64,000 bases of DNA from Megachile rotundata. Its lineage: Eukaryota > Arthropoda > Insecta > Hymenoptera > Megachilidae. Each line of letters begins with the position of its first letter. Positions within the stretch are counted from its first letter, which is position 1. The notes beneath the pieces were generated by a model that did no database searches, had not been told where the DNA came from, and saw only the letters and a list, made by a program, of their open reading frames with translations. Positions 51,290 to 63,120 of this stretch are shown here, piece by piece. Both the position numbers and the translations under genes were made by a program. The stretch covers positions 6,448,001-6,512,000 of the forward strand of contig NC_134983.1 of NCBI RefSeq assembly GCF_050947335.1, written 5' to 3'.

Positions 51290-54200
51290 ATGGTAAGTAC
51301 CGATCCTCTTTTTCTGATGCGGACGTCGTGAGCCACCGGCCCCTCGCCCTCGCCCTCTCGCCTTAACGTTCGTTTGCCGCATTGACGCGCCGAGTGCACG
51401 TGCAACTGACCGATACGCATTTACGGAAAACCGATTTTATTCTCTCGTTTATTCTTTGCCATCGAAATATCTCGTACAACGTTTTTTTCTTTTATACATA
51501 CGCACTGTCGCGATATTACATTCGTAATGGCCGGTATGCGGAGATGGACCGACTATCGATCCGTTCCTCCTCCAGCAGCAGCTACGTTCGTTTTTCCCGA
51601 TTCTACGATATGCCGCGTATCCAAACTTGATAAAATTCGCTGAATGGGCGGATCAAAATTTTGAAATGTTCCGATTGAACGTTATGATTGTTGACGCGAT
51701 AACTTTCAAGATCTAACGTCGTTCGTGATACGTTGTATGTCAAGTATCGATGCTAACGTATAACGATAAGTTCGAATATCGAGTTGCGCGAAGAAACATG
51801 AAATCGTCAATTCAAGTAGTTTTATCGAATTCAGGCGCCTTATCTGTAGATTATCGAACTTGTAAGATAATTACTATCATATGTCTCTGGGTATTTCATG
51901 ACTTTACTATCGTTAATATCAAATTTTCGTTTTCATTCAGGCAGATTTCGTACTCAAAGTCGGTTCTGAATAAAAACGCTACGAATTGTGCGAAATATTT
52001 AAAATGTATCGAATTTACTGTAATAGTATATGTATTCCATTCAATTTCTTGCTTCATAAATGTCTTTTTATGGTGTTTTTTTCTTATTGAACATTTGAGA
52101 CCTCTTGTTAAAATTTTTATCGTATAAAATTTTCATGAAATGTTAAAAGTAAAATAGCTGAGTAAAAATAGTAATTTCACATCCTTGTTTATGAAAGTTC
52201 TATTATTTATTTATATTTTCTTTTTTATATAATTCCTAATATAGCGAATAGTATTCGACACTCGACCGTTACATGGTATACCTCGCTATTGATTTTCGCG
52301 GTCTCTCGCCGTTGCACCAATTTCCCGTAGCCCTTATACATTCCCACACCCAACCTTCGATTAGTTTTCATTAACACTGATTTTTCACGAAATACGAAAT
52401 AAATTCGATACTCTGCCGTATTTTTATACACAACATTTATAGAACCAGCTACAAAATATAATATGCCTTTTTTTAACTTTAAATTGCAATTTTAATTTTT
52501 GAGATTCCGTTTACATAAAAAAACTATTCAATTTAAACATTAAAACATTCCAATATTGACTTTCAATTGTTTCATTGCACATTGGAAAGTACATATTCGA
52601 CGATTTTTCCGCCGTATAACCTAAAATGTCGTCGTGTCTTTACTATTTCACTTCTTGAAATCGTCTTCTTATACACGAGAATTAAGATTGAAATGTAAAT
52701 AAATCTTAAACTGTAATAGAATAAATGTTTTTTTTTTTTATTTTGAAATAAAATAAGATTATATCTTCTTATCCATATTGTTAGAAAAAAGCAAGATTCA
52801 TTTGCTCCAATTATGTATATAATTTTTTTTCATAGACATTTGTTTTTAATATAGATCTAAATACTCAATAGATATTTTTGTATAAAGCATATAGAAGAAA
52901 GCATAGTATGCAGTGCATACTACATATGTACATTTGACCTATATTGTGAGGTGTTTTATTCTAGAAGTTATACTTGATCTAAAACAGCTTTATACATTAA
53001 TTAATTCATGATTATTTATTTGTATCAAATAATTTTTTATATTTGTGTAATGTAAATATTTAATCATCTATTTTGTACAGAAATTTTATAAAATGTAATT
53101 GAGTTTTTATGTAAAATGTTTTATATGATATAAATTTCTTTTACTTTTTGTTAATATAATTTTATATAATGTGAGAAATCAGGCAAAGAATTTTATTTAT
53201 AGTGTTTCATCTTTTTTTTGTGTAGTGCAGGTAACAAGTAACCAACTCCTATAAATTATTGCTTGCACTATACCAATATTTGAAAATAACAGTTATCAAA
53301 ATAATTGCATAATTATAAAAATTAAATTATATGTACGTGACATTCATACTTATATAAAATTTATAAGCTATTAAATATATAGTATATTTTAATGTAATTG
53401 ATTTAATGAACAAAATGAGAATTACATATTTTTTACTAACATGAATTTATATGTATATTAATATTTTCCCTATATATGATAAATGCGTAAAGTAACATTA
53501 AAAGTGTAAAATAGATATCATACTATATTTACTTTGTATTTGTGTTAGAACCTACATAGTGTAAAATGTTAAATGTATCAATTACTATATTAAATGTATT
53601 CAGTATTATAAAACAAATATTTTTTGTTTAAAGGCTGACCAACTCACAGAAGAACAAATCGCAGAATTTAAGGAAGCATTTTCGCTATTCGACAAAGATG
53701 GAGATGGTACCATTACAACCAAAGAGTTGGGTACAGTTATGCGATCGCTAGGTCAAAATCCTACAGAAGCAGAGCTTCAGGATATGATCAATGAAGTGGA
53801 CGCAGATGGTATTTGCTTTAATTCTATTTTATAATTGCTTTATTGATGGTGTTTTGTTATTGTTCGTTATGCAAGTTTTGTATTCATCATACTGCATGTA
53901 GCGCTGTTAATACGTTACTCTAATAATATGTAGTTTTCATGTTCAAGATATTTGCATAATGAGAGAATAACATTTTGTGTATGTTTACTAGTAATTTGTT
54001 ATTAAAAATATTGGAAAAAATCTGATTTCAGAAAAAATCGAAATTAAAAATACTTGGAATTGTAGGTAATGGCACAATCGATTTCCCGGAGTTCTTAACC
54101 ATGATGGCTCGCAAAATGAAGGATACCGACAGTGAGGAGGAAATTAGAGAGGCCTTCAGAGTATTTGATAAGGATGGAAATGGTTTCATATCTGCAGCGG

Positions 54201-54483
54201 AACTCAGACATGTTATGACAAATCTTGGCGAGAAACTCACTGATGAGGAAGTAGACGAGATGATTCGGGAGGCTGACATTGACGGCGATGGCCAAGTTAA
54301 TTATGAAGGTTGTATACTAAAATTTGATATATATCTTATGATTATCTTACATTTTGTACCTTTCAAATTTTGTTTGCTCGATACTTAGTAAGATTCCTAG
54401 TTTTAACAATGCAATTATAGTAAGAATTATAAATGTTGTCTTTTATCTGTTCAGAATTTGTCACAATGATGACATCAAAGTGA
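51290..54483 (+). CDS. Cam: Calmodulin, 4 coding exons, 149 aa
   Basis: Exons are 51290-51292 (only the ATG), 53634-53808, 54066-54308 and 54455-54483. The first exon contributes just Met before a GTAAGT donor, and a 2.3-kb intron follows; this ATG-only exon is typical of animal calmodulin genes. The four EF-hand loops are complete: [36 protein letters not shown] and [12 protein letters not shown], with the central linker [13 protein letters not shown]. The end is [10 protein letters not shown]. Every block matches the near-invariant insect calmodulin. It is the general calcium sensor for CaM kinases, calcineurin, channels and myosins. The stop codon is followed by about 3.9 kb with no gene, which may be largely long 3' UTR, as in other animal calmodulin genes. 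Confidence 0.99.
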
Positions 54484-56040
54484 ATGCAACATGTGTAATG
54501 GAAAAACTTGCAACTTGGAGTGGTGTTGACGTATTAAAATAAATCAAGAAACAAAGAAAAAAATAATGTTAACAAAATGCGAATCGACCAGAACGTGAAA
54601 AAAAATCTTATATCTGGACGCAAAGATGTCTATAAAACGCGAAAAGTCAACGTCCAACATGCGTTAATCATCATTAACGATAAGTAATACAGGGCAATTG
54701 TTTAATTAAAGAGTTATACCACTAAAATCATTATCTCTAAATACACAAAATACTTAACCACAGACAACATGAACATAAACAGTACAGTTTACACACGCAC
54801 GTACACAAAATATTCAGCACACGTACAACGTACTCATATAATATAACAAAAGATGATTTATTTCCATATAAAAGAATATAATTAAAAAATGTTAGATATA
54901 TATATGTATAAAAAAAGCAGACGCGCATGTTTGTTGATGATAAAAGTACATTCGTAATATATTATCTTGCTTTCCTCTCTTTTCAGCCTTTTCCTGTTTC
55001 TTCTTTGCATGAATCTACAATTTATTTCATATATATTTTCATTATAAATTTCGTTCCTTTTTTTCATAATCAATTCGCTGACAACAAAAGTGTGATCGAT
55101 AAATAAGAAAACGGAAAAGTATTAAAAGAAAGGAAAGATTCGTGCATGCTGTTTAAGACGCATTGTATAGATTCGTTTATTGTTCGAGGTGAATTTAAAA
55201 TTCATTGCGTTTATATCTCGTTCAAGAAAACGTACTTATAACGTACGTCATCGATACAGCATTTGTCGTAGAAAAATTTTATCAGTAACGTAACATGTTT
55301 AAGCGTTTGTTTTATTTTGCCAAAGAAAATTTGAAGTGGGCATCGTTTTCCAGAGTTCAACTTTTGGTTTATCGATGACTCCGTACTGGATTCTTTATTG
55401 CGCCCTAATGAATAATTTAATTCTTCTAATAACTGAAAAATATTATCAAAGAAACAAAGGCTCGAGGTGCGTAATGCAATCTCGAAACTTCTATTTTCGC
55501 GTACAAGCCTTAGAGGATCCACGAAATTGAGTTGTATTGAATTCTTAGTAAAAAAAGGAACTTCTTTCAAATTTATTATATCTCCTTGAAACCTATGTAC
55601 ATGACACGATGTTACACGCGTACACATACAACAAAAGAAAAGAAAAACACATTTCACCAAGTGCGTTCTGTATCCAATTTCATTATAGCCTCTTCTTCAT
55701 AAGAACACATCTAAGTTTGTATCTTGTCTCTAACTGAGAAAGCCTTAAAGACGCGCGCGCGCGTTACACAACGTCGACACCACTTTTGTTGAAAATCTAG
55801 AGAAATCACAGAGAGAACATAGGGATGAGGGATTAAAAAATGGAGGCAAGTCACAGTGATCGGTGCACTATATTTTCCTTCGCCCAGGGGTGCGTACCAG
55901 TCTCGCAAGCGGAGCAACTAAGAACCGGAGAGAAACTGGTGTGATTTTGTGCGATTCGTACGATAATGTTACTTAAGAACTAAGAGTAAAAAAGAACAAA
56001 ACACCGAACGGTGGAAACACATGCGTGTCGGTGGTTCAGT

Positions 56041-56096
56041 CATAATATATATGTAATATATATTATATATACATATATATATATATATATATAAAA
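56041..56096. repeat. AT dinucleotide microsatellite
   Basis: This is an alternating AT tract of about 55 bases with a few interruptions (TGTAATATAT, TACATATAT). It lies in the gene-free stretch downstream of calmodulin. A CGCGCGCG run lies 280 bases before it, near 55757. Confidence 0.8.
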
Positions 56097-58312
56097 CTAA
56101 TTTACGAAAAAAAGGAAGAAAAGAAGAAAGAATTCCTCCACAGTCCTTTATTATTTAATATTGAAGTGAACAAAATGAGAAGTACTTGTATTTCTGGTGA
56201 CCTAGATCGCATTGATCATAAAAAAGACAAAATAAATGTATCCTCATTTTTAGGTCACAACTACTCAATTCGTTTCCTTCATTAACCAATGGACCTCTCG
56301 TTTCAGCCGTTTTTATCTCATCGTCATTTTTCGATGGCATCTAGAAATAGTTTGCCGACAAATGTATATGTAATAATTCACTGTCAACAAGATTCGCGTT
56401 TAACATATCTTAAACGAAATTTCATCGATTCGAGAGCCTTTCCATAGAGATACTAAGGCGCACGAATCGCAACGACAAAAAAAGAAAAATAAAAAAACAA
56501 TTCTTAACTATTTTACTTCACTTGCGATCGTTCTGATAGCTGTTATCGTTATTGTGAACACAAACGTTAAAATTTAGTGATTTACGGCGAAAATGTTCTC
56601 ACTTTGTAAAAATGAAAAAGAAAAAAAAAATGAAAGAAAGAGAAATCGCGACGAAGTCCTTTTGTAAATGGTGATATATAGATTTTACTCGAAGAACATC
56701 CCTACTTAAACTGCTTAACAAATTATTGCTCGTTTCATCGATATCGTTGACAGTTAGTGTTTAAGTCTAAGTTAAAAAAAAGAATATATTCCAATATTTA
56801 ATATTAATTTTATATTCGTGTCGCAAAGTTCTACGTAGTCTAAATTATATAATTTTTCCCGTATTTAAAAGTGATTTACGAGAGTTCTTTAATAACGAGC
56901 GCCGAGAGCCGATATTAAGTTTAAAAAAAATAAAAAGTCAGTATTTTGCATCTCAAGAAAAGAACCGTAGCTTGAGATATAATATGTCGTTAAAAAAGAA
57001 TCGTCATCGTGGTCTCGTTTCTTTAAAGATCGTTTCTCGAGACGTTCGTTTATTGCAAATAAAATAGTTGAAATTCTATTCGAGAGTAACTCTTGTTCTC
57101 AATCTTTCCCTCGAAAAAAGTATATAAAATATTCAAATGCGATATTTATGAAGCTCCGTCGTGACGCGAATAAGAAATTATTTATTTTTGATGTTTATCT
57201 TTGAAAAGTAATTCCAATAAATGTAATAATCCATTCGGCTAAAGCAAATTCTATACATTTCTTTCTCCTGTACTTGAAATATGTACGTTCATTATTTCTA
57301 TTGTATGTGAGATAATTAATTCTCCGCCATATCAAAGGCATACTTCACCTATCGTGCGTGACGAAGCGATACAGTTTGTATAAAGTGTTGATATTAAGTT
57401 AATAAATTGTTCCCATATATTAAATGATCAACTGATTTTTAATTACTGTAGTAAAAGGAAGATAACTATACTCTCTAGGAGTAATTGATTTTAGTTTCAC
57501 GTAATTCGTTTATATATATAATTTATAACTATTTTGTTTTAATTTTTTATAAAAAATAACAATCGTAGTCACAGATATTAATTCATAGATTTTATAGTTT
57601 TTTATAAAGTTGTTATTATTATCAATTTTAATAATTTAGAAAAATTAGTTTATTATTTTAACTATCTAGACTAGTAATAGGTAATTCCAATACTTGTCGG
57701 AAAATTCATGGATGCGGGTATCCAGCTATAAAGAGTGCAAGAAAGAACTTTTTTATTAGATTATTACAGTAAACTTTTTTAGTGAATTTTTTCACATAAA
57801 CATTTCCGCGTACAATACTAGTATTCCTGTATTGTAGCACATAGAAATGCAAGTAGATTTTAAAGTTACAAAATTTTAAATTGAGAAGCTATCAAACTGA
57901 TTGTGAGATGTTTAAATTTTCAAATGTTGTATGGAAGGACCTCTATATAATTTTCAAATCTGAGAATTTCCCGCTCCCACAGCTAGGTCCATGGCAATAT
58001 AACAAGAGTTTACCGTATTCAACGGTGCCTGGGAATGCGCGTCCGTCCTCATGTGTGTAGTTGCTTGTCACTAATGTAAAATACTTTTTTTTGTTAGTTC
58101 TGTAGTACTCGAGTAGGAAAATTTTAGTTCACAAGATGTGCGTATAAAAATTCATTTTTATACTTTTACATATCTTAACAATATGAAAATTATATTAGTG
58201 TAACTGAGTTTAAATGATATACCTAAATTTCAAACAATTTTTAACTTACAAAAAATCGATCTTTTCACACCATTTAAGAACTATACACAAAATACACTAG
58301 ATACTTCAAAAA

Positions 58313-58318
58313 TTTATT
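58313..58318 (-). other. Candidate poly(A) signal of the GILT-like gene
   Basis: TTTATT on the plus strand reads AATAAA in the direction of the GILT gene, about 110 bases past its stop codon. Confidence 0.4.
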
Positions 58319-58426
58319 CTTTAAAAAATTTTAATTGTTATTAAATGTATACAAAATTAATGTAAAAAATAGTATATTTTTAACATATCCACTGAAAGAT
58401 ATGTTTTATAAATATTTTACATATAT

Positions 58427-59858
58427 TTACAGTGTACAACCTTTGGGCAGAATTTTAAAATGTAGGCATACTTCCTGCAGCAAATTTTTTAATATTCTTG
58501 CCTGATTTTCAGATTTCTGAAAATATATTATGTATTATGATACATGCTAAAACAAGATCTTGTTAAAAAATCTTGCAAATGTTTAAAAATATTGTTTTCT
58601 TAATGAAAACACTTTGTTTTTAACAACAAAATTAATAGAACTTACCCCATCAAGTGTAACAGTTGGAATAAAAGAAACTTTTGGTGTTAAAGCATTTGTT
58701 AATTCTCCATATTTAGCCAAAAGTTCTTTGCCTTTTGGTTCAAGAAAACATTTTAAAATATAATTATAATCTATATTCATTTTCTTAGCACAACTTTCCA
58801 TGACATTTATTGGTTTTATATTATTTTTAATCATGCAAGATAAGTACTCTAACTGAATGGAAGAATTTTTTAAAACATCTATGGCACATGCATGGATCAT
58901 ATTTGCTTCACACTCTATAGGACCATGCTGACACATGAATTCATAGCTATGATCTGTTTTTATGGTCTGTAAAAATTTGTTAAGTTTAAAATTGTTATTA
59001 TTTTTATACTTTAGAAATATAAAGAGAGTAAGTTATAATTTTGATAATTTAATATGTTTACTCTCAAGGATCTAGAATCCTGGATAGTGTGTTTTGGTAA
59101 TATATATCCGAGAATAAGTTTAACGTAAAATTACAAAAATTTGAAACTTGAGTTATATAGAATAACTTTCTCATTAAGCAGTGGTAACGAACATCTTAAG
59201 AAATATTTTAGTATTGAATGTCTTACTCTAGCTTTCCCATAAGGTATTAATTCCACTTGCACATTATCTGGAATTCTGTGATATGTTGACAATAATTGTT
59301 TAATGAAGAAACTACGCGAGTCTGGACATAGTGCCTCATAGTATACAGCTATGTGGACTTTTTGTTTACTCCATTCATCTTTCCAGCTTAATGTTACCAG
59401 ATGGTTGTCCTGAAACTGTGCTATATAAAACTTAGCAGGTATTCAAGAAAATTGTATGAATATAATTAACAATTCTTATGTATCACGTTTTTATTGCTAG
59501 ACATTAATATTTAGTATTGGGTATTAAACAGTAATATATATTTAGATTCAGTAATTAAGTTTTCCTTTATGATTAGTCATCAAATTTTCAACTTATTTAC
59601 TTCATTAAATTTACGAATATTTATAATCAATAGTAAAAATATTATTAAATCTTTGATGACATTATTATACAATACAATCGAGAAAGTAAAAAATTAAAAT
59701 TCGGTATGTTCCATAAGATTTACATAGGCGTATATATTTTTACCTTCTATGCCGGATTTCTTTTGTGTTAAACCCAACCAAACTTTTGATGACTGCCAGA
59801 GAAGTAAAACTAATATGATAATAAATAATATTCTCCATCGAAAATTTCGAAGTCCCAT
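58427..59858 (-). CDS. GILT: GILT-like (gamma-interferon-inducible lysosomal thiol reductase) protein, 4 exons, 239 aa
   Basis: Exons are 59858-59744, 59420-59227, 58966-58646 and 58516-58427. Two in-frame TAA codons lie just before the ATG. Residues 1-30 form a signal sequence with the hydrophobic core ILFIIILVLLLW. The thioredoxin-like part begins KVHIAVYYEALCPDS, placing the active-site motif at 70-73. The GILT signature CQHGPIECEANMIHAC spans 115-130. GILT enzymes reduce disulphides in endocytosed proteins in the lysosome; insect homologues are linked to immunity. The motif reads Cys-Pro-Asp-Ser rather than the vertebrate CXXC, so only one redox cysteine is kept. The same change is known from some insect GILTs. 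Further cysteines lie in the C-terminal half. The acceptor of exon 2 was set at TATAG|CACAG because it alone keeps the frame. Confidence 0.92.
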
Positions 59859-60641
59859 TATTTATTATCGTAACAATAAAAACTAGAATACCATGGAATA
59901 AATTTTCTTTATGATGTAACAATTTCAAACGAATAAGAGAAATCTCAGTGGTGTCACATCGCAGTACACGTAGAACTAATATAAATGCTTTAACATTTTC
60001 TCTGACCTACTTCTTTCGAAATCTTGATTTTCCTCGTTTATAGTATTAATGAAATACTCATGAAAAGATAAAATTTAATTAATATTTCCTTTATTAATTA
60101 TTACGTTGTAACAGTATTCGAACTTCTTTCTTGTAGGTGCATCTTCAAAAGTTAAAAAATTAATTTATGTGTATTTAAAAAGTTAATTTTAAAATATTCA
60201 TAACTGTCTTAAAAAATTATTAATGTTCTTACATTACAAAATTAAAAAAAATATTAAAGAATATTTATGAAGTTACAAAATAACCTTAAAATTAAGGGAA
60301 AATTTTAATTATATGTATAATACTAAAATAAATTTATTTTAATTTTACATTAAAGTCACTTTATAAGTTTAATTTATTGTATATTACTTTTAAAATATAA
60401 AAGTTAGTTTATTATCCTTACTACATTGGTACATTATAAATGTTAAGTAACTAATTACACTAATATTAGAGTAGTTACAAATATTAGTTTTAATTTTTGT
60501 TCATTGTAGGTGCAAGGAAATGAAATTAACATTCACGGACGATTGTTTACAATTATTGTAAAATTATTTAAAGCAAGTACTTTTATTTCAAATTAATACA
60601 AATATTGTTAGTAGGAAAGTATTTACATTATTTAAATATTT
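59859..60641. other. Intergenic spacer between POLR1C and the GILT-like gene
   Basis: This 783-bp, very AT-rich spacer contains the POLR1C poly(A) region on its right and the GILT promoter on its left. No strict motif was identified. Confidence 0.4.
60582..60587 (-). other. Candidate poly(A) signal of POLR1C
   Basis: TTTATT on the plus strand gives AATAAA about 55 bases past the POLR1C stop codon. Confidence 0.4.
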
Positions 60642-62259
60642 TTAATTACATCCAAAGTTTTCAAGTTCTTCTAAAAATGTTTTACATTTTCCTTTAAGAA
60701 TTTTAACTCCTTCTGTAAATAATATGGCTGGTGGTAATGTTCCTACAGATTCAATGGTAACTGTGAATAACAGAACAATGTAATTAAATTAAAGATATAT
60801 GTAACATTTAATTAAAGAAAAACATAAATTACCATTTACTTACAAATAATATGATTTCGTACTCTACTTAGTTGTACACATCCTTTAAGATCTTCATGTT
60901 GAAATACATTTCTAGAACAACTATCATAACGAGGGTTTTTCACCCTTGCTTCACGGGAATCTGGATCACCTGGTTTATTTTCAATTACTTCTATAACACC
61001 AATACTGAAGCAATTTTTTAAACGATCGGCCATTTCTCCTCTAACTGGCTTTATTAACTGTATATCTGGTAATAATCTATATGATGCTGTAGCTAAATTA
61101 AACACAAATAAGCAAATAATTATATTTATGAAAATAATTACATAATTACATAATACACCAATATTAAATATAAGTTTTTATATTTTAACTTACCTACAGG
61201 AGAAAATTTAGCATGATCTTTTCCAATTCCTTTAATTGCATGCATAAAAGCATGAATTTCTTGACCTGGCCTCATTTTACATATTAAAATATCATTTTCT
61301 AAAACCCCCAATTGCTCTGTTCCTCTTGGATAAAGTTCTGCTTGTCGCCCAATTGGAACCCATTTGATATCTTTACTATACACTATAAAAATAATGTTAC
61401 TCTCATTTATATATCCTAAAATGTTTAATAACTTTTAATTCTCGTTAATTATGTACCATTACTGTTCCTATACATATCAGTTATTCTTCGAGAATCTTTG
61501 GGAGCTTGAGGGTTCCAGGTGCATGTTACTTTGAGTTCGTATCTCAGTGTATCTTGATCACTAACTTCATCTTCATCCTTAGCAGTGGATGAAGGATAGT
61601 CAAATAACCTCGGGTCAGCTTGAAGTGGTATTAGACCCAATCTTCAAAATGATTTAGATTTTTTTAGAATATATAGTTTAAATCTAACTTCTACTCTCTC
61701 CACATTTATGGACAAGACATCTTGCCATATAATGTTGTCTTATTCATTGTGTTATTCACATGAAGTGGTTAAATATGAGTAATATTTACCTATGTGCAAG
61801 AACTTCATCCTGAAGTAAGCTTGTATTATTTACAATATAAACTTTTTCTATAGCCATACTTGGTACTTCACTCAAAAGTACTCTACGAAAAGCATTGGCT
61901 AAACCAACCGGATAACCAATTAAATCAAACTCCAATTCCCTTTCATCTTCAGATTCTCTGACAACCTGTATTTTAAATTCCTGAAAATAACAAAATAATA
62001 AAATTAAATTGATTATTCAAACAAGAAATTATATAGTTCAATAAAAACATTAAATACAATAAACATCTTACCTTTTTGAAATTATGTAAATTCCAGTCTT
62101 GTGACTGATAATTGGTATACTCAGAAGCCTAAAGATAAAGTTGACATTAATTATTTTTTTGTAATTGAATTGAATATATTTAATATGTATTTTATAGATC
62201 CTCACATTAGGTATACCATATTCTTCAAGCATAACTCGAGATTTCCTGTTTTCTTCCAT
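60642..62259 (-). CDS. POLR1C: DNA-directed RNA polymerases I and III subunit RPAC1, 7 exons, 347 aa
   Basis: Exons are 62259-62206, 62128-62072, 61980-61790, 61641-61457, 61382-61194, 61092-60844 and 60760-60642. An in-frame TAG lies upstream of the ATG. The alpha/RPB3-type dimerisation motif GLANAFRRVLLSEVPSMAIE begins near residue 63. It is followed by LAHRLGLIPLQADPRLFDYP, CTWNPQAPKDS, KWVPIGRQAELYP, LRPGQEI-like MRPGQEI, GIGKDHAKFSPVATASYR (about 215-231), FSIGVIEV, and a C-terminal ESVGTLPPAILFTEGVKIL helix. The length equals human POLR1C (346 aa). RPAC1 pairs with RPAC2 and nucleates assembly of Pol I and Pol III. The N-terminus (residues 1-40) is the least conserved part. The first donor (AAT|GTGAGG) was preferred on frame and consensus. 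The gene reads toward the GILT-like gene, which starts 0.8 kb beyond its stop on the same strand. Confidence 0.95.
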
Positions 62260-62831
62260 AATGAGACACTTATTGTTAAACTAAAGTTACACTTACTGAT
62301 TTACACTTGCCGCAAAAAAGCACGTGTTACAATTATGATTCGTTCAATAAGAAAACATACGGGAACATGGTTAGTTTTGCATAACTCGACTAACTTCAGT
62401 AAGTTCATTTCTACCTAGCATTTGTGTCAGATCTAATGAAAGTTTATGACGACGAAATGGGAAGTTCTAGCGATCTTGTTTATCTTGAATTGTTTTAGAC
62501 AGAAAAGGCGACAGTAGATATTGGGATTCTAGTTCCGATTTTTTCAGAGATATTCTTCATACAATACTTTGGAGCCATACAAAACCCGATTTTGGAATTG
62601 AAAAAAAACATATTTTTTATACAGTTCTTAAACTAGACCATTATTATGTTTTGTTGATAGTAAAAAACATATTGAAAATAAGTTCGAAGTATTGTATTCA
62701 AAACTTTTTTAAGCGTAATGAAATTCACTAGATCGAGCGGTGTGAAGTTCGTCGAATGTTCTCTGTCTACTAACTGTGTTTTTGGTTAGGAGAGACAAGG
62801 ACGGTAAATAGGATGCTACGACAAAACACAC
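62260..62831. other. POLR1C upstream region
   Basis: AT-rich DNA upstream of the POLR1C start codon, before the inverted repeat. It should contain the POLR1C promoter and 5' UTR. I see no coding frame or strict motif in it. Confidence 0.35.
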
Positions 62832-63120
62832 ATTCTCCCAACCAAAACTCCTCTGCGAAGAAGTAATATTTCGACAAAATTTCTTTTGCATACTACTCTC
62901 AGAAGTTTAATCTAGGTCGGTACGGAGGCCGTTTTTGTAAAAGTGGGACGCGAAAAATTTTCTTCTATAAGAAATGTTAGTTTTCAGTTCATAAAATTGT
63001 TTTGGACGAAATTGCAAAATCGGCCTCCGTACCGACCTAGATTAAACTTCTGGGAATACTATGCAAAAGAAATCCTGTCGAAATATTACTTCTTCGCAGA
63101 AAAGTTTTGGTTGGGAGAAT
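62832..63120. repeat. Long inverted repeat (arms about 105 bp, loop about 80 bp)
   Basis: The left arm (about 62832-62936) and right arm (about 63016-63120) are reverse complements with about 8 mismatches per 100 bases and no visible gaps. Shared words read CGGCCTCCGTACCGACCTAG in the right arm and its complement in the left. The spacer is unrelated to the arms. A transcript would fold into a long hairpin. It lies 0.57 kb upstream of the POLR1C start. It may be a foldback/MITE element or a hairpin-RNA locus; no coding sequence is evident. Confidence 0.85.

Larger units (their letters stand above)
54484..58426. other. Calmodulin 3' UTR/flank, no further gene seen
   Basis: Low-complexity A-rich and T-rich DNA follows the calmodulin stop codon for 3.9 kb up to the GILT-like gene's 3' end. 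The two genes converge here. Scattered ATTTA words are compatible with a regulated long 3' UTR, which is inference. Open frames on the minus strand (for example 55211-55660) have no family signature. Confidence 0.4.

Noticed and set aside
53634..54483. Possible second EF-hand gene
   Set aside because: The exons are calmodulin itself; the antisense frames at 54028-54295 are shadows of exon 3.
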